From the NCBI GenBank assembly GCA_016296785.1, contig JAEDHX010000011.1, forward strand, positions 1 through 37,257: a DNA stretch of 37,257 nt, read 5' to 3'. The stretch's first letter is position 1; the number at the start of each line of letters is the position of its first letter. Shown in pieces: positions 32,431-37,257 of this stretch. The position numbers and the translations under genes were made by a program. This DNA is from Coprococcus sp. (GTDB taxonomy: Bacteria; Bacillota; Clostridia; Lachnospirales; Lachnospiraceae). The notes beneath the pieces were generated by a model. That model was given only the letters and a program-made list of their open reading frames with translations. It had not been told where the DNA came from and searched no databases.

Positions 32431-34812
32431 TTATTTACCAAATATTTTTACAATCTTAGTTGCAACCTCACTTGAAGCACCAAGTGGTATCTCATAGCAT
32501 GTATTGCTGACATATACCTCACTACTTGATCCCATACCGCCATGAATACACCAATGTGTTGCATCATTATTATAATATGGTCCCCATGTTCTGATTGATG
32601 CTTCAGCCTGCTTCTCTGATACACCTAAACTCATAAGATATGCCTTTACATCTGAAGCGCTGTCAAATTTGCCAAGATACAAAGCAACATGCTCATAATC
32701 CCCACCAGCCTCATATACGATAACATCACCTGGTGCAAGATTATCATATGAGAATCCAACAATATTAGCATTAAGAGTATATTCCTTGCTCTCCTGCCAT
32801 GCTTTGCCATCGGATAATACGACATCAGCTGTTACATCAGTGTTAACCCATGCGGAGCAATTATTTGCAGAATTAATAACAATTCCACCCTCGTCAAAGC
32901 TGTTGAACTTAATACTGTTCTTAACACTCTCATCGCTTCCACCTGCATACTGAAGTGCCTTAGCAACAAATACATTACATGGTATTCCTGTAACACCTAA
33001 CAGATTCTTCATTACACGTTTCATCCATACATCGTAGTCACAATTCATAGCACCGCTAAATACTCTGTTATATGCCTTACCAAATTTGTCAAAACGATAT
33101 ACATAATCTCCAACAGAAACAGCTTCATCACATGTGCATATTCCATTTGCATCACTCTGATAATATACCATCTGGCCATTAATCATTGCCTTTTGAATAC
33201 CGGCTGATGACTTAAGTAATCCATAACCTGTTTTATATACTGATTTCTGTATACTCTTATCAAAGTAAACATACTTGAATACCTTGCCTGACTTGCTAAT
33301 ATAAGCTGCCTCATTATCAGAAATAGTATACCAACCTCTATTAGTTACTTTTCTACCCTTTTTATTAAAACAGTAAAACCTTCCATTAACCTCAGCAATA
33401 GTCTTCTTGGCCTTAACCCAATTTGAGTTTACATAATTCCAATATGTTTCTTGATATGAGCTATCTGAATATCCCTTTGTATAGAAGATAGAACTAACCA
33501 TGCCTTTATTATTTGTACGCATCTGCTTCTTATCAAACTTTGGTATCCAGGTATTCTTCGCTGCTTTCCACATACCATTATTATTATAATAATACTTGTA
33601 GGTCTTTCCCTTAGAAGTAAGCTTATTAAGTACAATGCCCTTCTTTATATAATAATAATTCTTCTTATTTTCTTTATACCACTTAGTACCCTTATATCTG
33701 ACACCCTTTTTATTAAAGAGATAATATGTACCATCAATATTGTATATACCTTCTTTAGCTAATGACCAAACGCCATTATTTAGTACTCTGAGCTTGTTCT
33801 TATACTTTCCTCTGTAAGAATCAGAATAATAAATTTTAGTACATATACCATTCTCATTATAATATTTGTAAATTGTATTATGCTTTATCCATGTATTAGT
33901 AACTGCAATACCGCTCTCATTAAAGTAGTAATAGTAACGTCCTGTCTTCTTCTCTGAATTACAAAGCATTAATCCATCTACAAAATAGAATGTACTGCCC
34001 TTAATAACAGTTAGTCCATTAGCAAGTGCCCCATTACTACCAAATCTGTAATTAGTTCCATCTATTTTAATATATGAATTCTTAACAGGAGCTATCGCAG
34101 AACCGGTATATCTCATACATGTAACACCATCAAAAACATATGAAACATGACCATTATTGATTTTTATCTTATTATCATTTACTGTATACCAGCCATCAAC
34201 ACTAACAAGTACTCCTTCATTATACAGATTATAATATCCTGATATCTCCACAACATCAGAAGTAAGCTCACCATCTGTATAGTGAATTCCCTCGTATAAG
34301 CCTGTAAGCTTTACAGTAAAATCGTCATTATAAGCAAGCTTTGTTATCTTTGTTGTATACTCAGCCTTCTTATTTGAAAATGTAATAGCTATCTCCTTAG
34401 AATCCTTATTATATTTCTTAGATTCAAGCTTGACAAAACTATTCTCATTATAAGTTCCGTTGTACCTGCTGCTTCCATCAGCAACAACAACATAATAATT
34501 ATCCTCAAACTTTATCAGGCAATAGGTAACCCCTGTACCTGAATCCTTTGCTGATGCAATATAATAATCTGATTCCTTAGCAAAATCTAAATTAAATGTA
34601 CCATCAGTAGCATTAGTAAACTTATGCTTTCTTTTATTAACCTGAAGTGTATCAGCAGCAACCGCATCAAATATTGTTGCTATATCAACTGTATCATCAC
34701 TAACCTCTGTGTCATCTTTTACAAGCTCATCTGCATGTACTCCAACTACATTAGTCATTAATATTACTACGACTAATATGAGTGCAATAAAATGATGTAA
34801 AATTCGTTTCAT
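32431..34812 (-). CDS. Secreted NlpC/P60-like peptidoglycan hydrolase with wall-binding-type repeats
   Basis: 793 residues. The signal peptide runs to ~GVHAD (24-28). Residues ~60-215 form an N-terminal beta domain. From ~215 to ~590 there are degenerate Tyr/Trp/Gly-rich repeats like choline- or glucan-binding modules (GWYTVNDN, YYYYFNESG, TWIPKFDKK, GRFYCFNKKGRK). The last ~180 residues form an NlpC/P60-like cysteine peptidase: C612 (IPCNVFVAKALQYAG), H708 (YEHVALYLG) after the LAPGDVIVYE strand, and a third polar residue near H753/H757 (HWCIHG). It probably cuts peptidoglycan stem peptides. TAGGAGGATTAT precedes the ATG. Confidence 0.85.
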   Translation of the reverse strand: MKRILHHFIALILVVVILMTNVVGVHADELVKDDTEVSDDTVDIATIFDAVAADTLQVNKRKHKFTNATDGTFNLDFAKESDYYIASAKDSGTGVTYCLIKFEDNYYVVVADGSSRYNGTYNENSFVKLESKKYNKDSKEIAITFSNKKAEYTTKITKLAYNDDFTVKLTGLYEGIHYTDGELTSDVVEISGYYNLYNEGVLVSVDGWYTVNDNKIKINNGHVSYVFDGVTCMRYTGSAIAPVKNSYIKIDGTNYRFGSNGALANGLTVIKGSTFYFVDGLMLCNSEKKTGRYYYYFNESGIAVTNTWIKHNTIYKYYNENGICTKIYYSDSYRGKYKNKLRVLNNGVWSLAKEGIYNIDGTYYLFNKKGVRYKGTKWYKENKKNYYYIKKGIVLNKLTSKGKTYKYYYNNNGMWKAAKNTWIPKFDKKQMRTNNKGMVSSIFYTKGYSDSSYQETYWNYVNSNWVKAKKTIAEVNGRFYCFNKKGRKVTNRGWYTISDNEAAYISKSGKVFKYVYFDKSIQKSVYKTGYGLLKSSAGIQKAMINGQMVYYQSDANGICTCDEAVSVGDYVYRFDKFGKAYNRVFSGAMNCDYDVWMKRVMKNLLGVTGIPCNVFVAKALQYAGGSDESVKNSIKFNSFDEGGIVINSANNCSAWVNTDVTADVVLSDGKAWQESKEYTLNANIVGFSYDNLAPGDVIVYEAGGDYEHVALYLGKFDSASDVKAYLMSLGVSEKQAEASIRTWGPYYNNDATHWCIHGGMGSSSEVYVSNTCYEIPLGASSEVATKIVKIFGK

Positions 34813-34860
34813 ATAATCCTCCTAAAACTGTAACAATGTATTAAAGAACAAGTTTAAATT

Positions 34861-34877
34861 GTTACAATTTCTTTACA
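34861..34877 (-). promoter_or_regulatory. WalR-type box upstream of the wall hydrolase
   Basis: On the minus strand TGTAAA-GAAAT-TGTAAC is two direct hexamers with a 5 nt spacer, an exact fit to the published WalR/YycF consensus TGTWAH-N5-TGTWAH. It lies ~50 nt before the hydrolase ATG and 24 nt inside the predicted transcript. Other TGTTAC copies lie upstream. Function inferred. Confidence 0.5.
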
Positions 34878-34908
34878 AAATAAGTTCGTTTTTATTAACA
34901 CAAGGCTT

Positions 34909-34937
34909 AGTATACAATATTATGTAACATAAGTCAA
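34909..34937 (-). promoter_or_regulatory. Promoter of the wall-hydrolase gene
   Basis: TTGACT (34932-34937), 17 nt spacer, TATACT (34909-34914). The predicted leader is ~90 nt. Confidence 0.7.
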
Positions 34938-34980
34938 ATATTTCTGTAACATTTCTTATTTTGTATCTAAAAAAACAGGA

Positions 34981-36711
34981 TTATTTTGTCATATTATAGA
35001 GTTTTTCATATACTCCACCCCTGCTTAACAGCTCCTCGTGAGTTCCAATCTCAGCAATACCTTCATAGTCAAGAACCAGAATCTGTTCAGCATTTCTTAT
35101 TGTTGATAGGCGGTGTGCTATTACAAATGTAGTTCTCTTCATTGCCAGCTTCTCTAAAGATTCCTGCACTACTCTTTCACTTTCATTATCAAGAGCCGAT
35201 GTAGCCTCATCAAATATTAATATAGGTGGATTCTTAAGAAATACCCTTGCAATAGCAAGACGCTGTTTCTGACCTCCTGACAGCTTAATGCCTCTTTGTC
35301 CTATATCAGTTTCATATCCATCAGGTAACGACATAATAAATTCATGTGCATTTGCATTCTTAGCTGCTTCAATTATTTCATCTCTTGTTGCATCAGGCTT
35401 ACCATATGCAATATTTTCAAGGATTGTACCTGCGAACAAATAAACATCCTGCTGAACTATTCCAATATGTTTTCTGAGGCTGCTTAAGGTTATACTTCGT
35501 ATATCCTTACCATCTATACTAATTGTTCCACCTGTTACATCATAAAACCTTGGAATAAGCGAGCAAAGAGTTGTCTTTCCTGCGCCAGAGGTACCAACTA
35601 TCGCAATATAATCTCCTGCATTTACCTTTAAAGAAATATGATTCAGAACCTTTTCAGCATTATCCTTATATTTGAAAGACACATCATCAAATACAATTTC
35701 TCCTCTTACATCCTGAAGCTCCTTTGCATCTTCTCTATCTGCAATATCGGGTACAATATCCATTATTTCCCTAAATCTCTCAAAACCACTATAACCATTT
35801 TGAAACTGCTCGGTAAAATCAACTAATGTCTTAATAGGCTCTGTAAATACACTTATATATAGAAGAAACGTAATAAGATCACTTATATTCACCATTCCCT
35901 TTGCTATAAATATGCTTCCGGCTATAATAACATTTACCTGAATAAGCACGGTAAAAACGCCTACTCCCGCCTGAAAGCAACCCATATATCTGTAGCTGCT
36001 TTTCTTAGCTTCAAGGAAGCCATCATTACCCTTTTTAAATTTACTATTCTCAATATCCTCATTTGCAAAAGACTTAACTACCCTTATACCTGAAAGATTG
36101 TCTTCAATTTGCGCATTAATGTCTGCTATTTTAACTCTGTTCTTTCTGAAAGTAGCTCTCATCTTTTTATTAAGGAAGTATGCAAATGCAAACATAAAAG
36201 GTAATACCACAAATGCAGCAAGAGCAAGATATGCATTTATATTCAGCAATATAATAAATGCACCTACTATCTTAAGAAGCGACAGTATAATGTTTTCAGG
36301 GCCATGATGCAACAGCTCAGTAATATCAAACAAATCAGATGTTATCCTGCTCATAAGCTGTCCAACCTTTGCATCATCATAGAATGAAAAAGAAAGCTTC
36401 TGCATATGGTCAAATATCTCTGCTCTCATATCATATTCCATCTTAGCACCCATAACATGTCCATAGTTACCAATAAAATATCTGCTAAACAAATCAATCA
36501 ACAACAGAGTTGCAAGAAATAAACCTATCCACACAACCTGCTTTAATATCTCGTCTGACTTCTTATATATAAGTACAGAAGTAACATACCTTACAACAAG
36601 AGGAATCGTAAGTGCAACACAAGCAGATATCATCGCAAAGAACATATCGGCAAAGAATATATTCAAATATGGTTTATAATAACCAAGCATTTTCTTAACA
36701 TTACTTTTCAT
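34981..36711 (-). CDS. MsbA-type ABC exporter (fused permease-ATPase)
   Basis: 576 residues. Six spans in the first ~310 residues are followed by one ABC domain: Walker A GTSGAGKTT, Q-loop GIVQQDVYLFAG, signature KLSGGQKQRLAIAR, Walker B ILIFDEATSALD, and H-loop in VIAHRLSTIR. The layout is that of a homodimeric half-transporter exporting lipids, drugs or peptides. Substrate not readable. AAAGGAGACAATT precedes the ATG. The hydrolase gene starts ~170 nt downstream from its own promoter, so they are probably separate units. Confidence 0.92.
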   Translation of the reverse strand: MKSNVKKMLGYYKPYLNIFFADMFFAMISACVALTIPLVVRYVTSVLIYKKSDEILKQVVWIGLFLATLLLIDLFSRYFIGNYGHVMGAKMEYDMRAEIFDHMQKLSFSFYDDAKVGQLMSRITSDLFDITELLHHGPENIILSLLKIVGAFIILLNINAYLALAAFVVLPFMFAFAYFLNKKMRATFRKNRVKIADINAQIEDNLSGIRVVKSFANEDIENSKFKKGNDGFLEAKKSSYRYMGCFQAGVGVFTVLIQVNVIIAGSIFIAKGMVNISDLITFLLYISVFTEPIKTLVDFTEQFQNGYSGFERFREIMDIVPDIADREDAKELQDVRGEIVFDDVSFKYKDNAEKVLNHISLKVNAGDYIAIVGTSGAGKTTLCSLIPRFYDVTGGTISIDGKDIRSITLSSLRKHIGIVQQDVYLFAGTILENIAYGKPDATRDEIIEAAKNANAHEFIMSLPDGYETDIGQRGIKLSGGQKQRLAIARVFLKNPPILIFDEATSALDNESERVVQESLEKLAMKRTTFVIAHRLSTIRNAEQILVLDYEGIAEIGTHEELLSRGGVYEKLYNMTK

Positions 36712-36824
36712 AATTGTCTCCTTTAATCTATAGTCAGTAAATATACCACATGAATGTATCTATTATCACTAAAACAACATAATATATAATTTACAAAAAA
36801 ACACAACAAATTACAACCAAAAGG

Positions 36825-36852
36825 TTGACATTCTTTCAAAAATATATATAAT
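36825..36852 (+). promoter_or_regulatory. Promoter of tRNA-Trp
   Basis: Consensus TTGACA (36825-36830), 16 nt spacer, TATAAT (36847-36852), ~40 nt before the tRNA. It is the best promoter in the window. The rest of the 36712-36891 gap holds nothing else I can name. Confidence 0.75.
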
Positions 36853-36891
36853 ATATTTTGTGCTTAAAACCAAAACAATTTTATACAATTT

Positions 36892-36962
36892 AGGGGATTG
36901 GTCAAATGGTATGATAGGGGTCTCCAAAACCTTTGGTGGGAGTTCGATTCTCTCATCCCCTG
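36892..36962 (+). tRNA. trnW: tRNA-Trp (anticodon CCA)
   Basis: 71 nt cloverleaf. Acceptor AGGGGAT (36892-36898) pairs perfectly with ATCCCCT. The anticodon loop is CTCCAAA (C32, T33, anticodon CCA, A37, A38), T-stem GGGAG/CTCTC, loop TTCGATT, discriminator G. The 3' CCA is not encoded (CTA follows), so it must be added after transcription. The variable loop has 4 nt. Confidence 0.93.
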
Positions 36963-36970
36963 CTAAGAAT

Positions 36971-37013
36971 AAACTCAGATACTATAATGCATAGTTTCTG
37001 AGTTTTTATTTTT
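36971..37013 (+). terminator. Terminator of tRNA-Trp
   Basis: AAACTCAGA (36971-36979) pairs with TCTGAGTTT (36997-37005), with an inner ACTAT/ATAGT stem. A T-rich run follows. Confidence 0.85.
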
Positions 37014-37094
37014 GCTCTATAATTGATAAACCTGTAATCAAATAATGTTATCCGCAAAATACTTACTAAATATAATTCCCTAATTATAGAAAGC

Positions 37095-37129
37095 AAAAAA
37101 AGAAAACCATATTATGGTTTTCTTTTTTA
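37095..37129 (-). terminator. Terminator of the rRNA operon
   Basis: The stem AGAAAACCAT (37101-37110) / ATGGTTTTCT (37114-37123) has A/T runs on both sides, so it works on the minus strand for the rRNA operon and could also act on the plus strand. The 23S end lies ~90 nt upstream and no 5S sequence lies between. Confidence 0.75.
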
Positions 37130-37216
37130 TTATATCAACTATTAAATGTACCTTCAGAATTTCATACAGAAAGCATTGCTGCCATCTTCTACCTTTGCAA
37201 TTCTTCTCAAACCTTT

Positions 37217-37257
37217 AAGGATAAGTCTTCGACCTATTAGTACTTCTCAGCTGAATG
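37217..37257 (-). rRNA. 23S rRNA, 3' end (partial)
   Basis: On the minus strand the sequence GTACTAATAGGTCGAAGACTT matches the conserved extreme 3' end of bacterial 23S rRNA (..ACTAATNGGTCGAGGACTT..), preceded by CAGCTGAGAA. The gene runs off the window edge. The exact 3' end at ~37217 is estimated. Confidence 0.85.

Overview
The window looks like chromosomal DNA from a low-GC, Gram-positive anaerobe of the Clostridia, most likely a Lachnospiraceae member. Reasons: AT-rich sequence with strong GGAGG-type ribosome sites, a clostridial Rnf cluster, a YlmC/YmxH-type small protein next to nrdR, a GGGtGRT protein paired with an Fe-S scaffold-like protein, and BspA-like leucine-rich-repeat surface proteins. 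The genus cannot be fixed from this sequence alone. Most genes lie on the minus strand.

Layout. 1-3017: a VOC-family gene, a ~225 bp nested tandem repeat, the GGGtGRT/scaffold pair, and a 239 bp palindromic MITE-like element. 3081-3935: a PHP-domain phosphoesterase with its own promoter. 3999-10802: a surface-protein block with two tandem 672-residue transglutaminase/LRR secreted paralogs and a wall-anchored purple-acid-phosphatase-like protein. 10887-15554: YibE/F membrane protein, YajC, Tgt and a membrane-anchored HtrA protease. 15749-18888 (+): a four-gene ABC-transporter operon led by a small protein of unknown function, ending in overlapping stop codons with yigZ. 18885-20291: yigZ, nrdR, ymxH-like.

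20353-27622 is the energy-conservation region: apbE, NusG-domain-II protein, Gx-type transporter, then rnfC, rnfD-rnfG (one fused ORF), rnfE, rnfA, rnfB. ApbE should flavinylate the RnfD and RnfG halves, and Rnf should couple ferredoxin:NAD+ electron flow to ion pumping. 27700-30239 holds an unrecognised 212-residue protein and a divergent RelA/SpoT-type protein whose guanine-binding motif is degenerate. This is the best candidate here for unexplored biology. 30394-32325 (+) is an ABC-F ATPase. 32431-36711 (-) carries a secreted NlpC/P60-like wall hydrolase with wall-binding-type repeats, preceded by an exact WalR-type box, and an MsbA-type exporter. The window ends with tRNA-Trp (+) and the 3' end of a 23S rRNA gene (-) whose operon terminates without a 5S gene.

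No CRISPR array, intact transposase, prophage or riboswitch was recognised. All functional calls rest on reading motifs by eye. No database search was possible.
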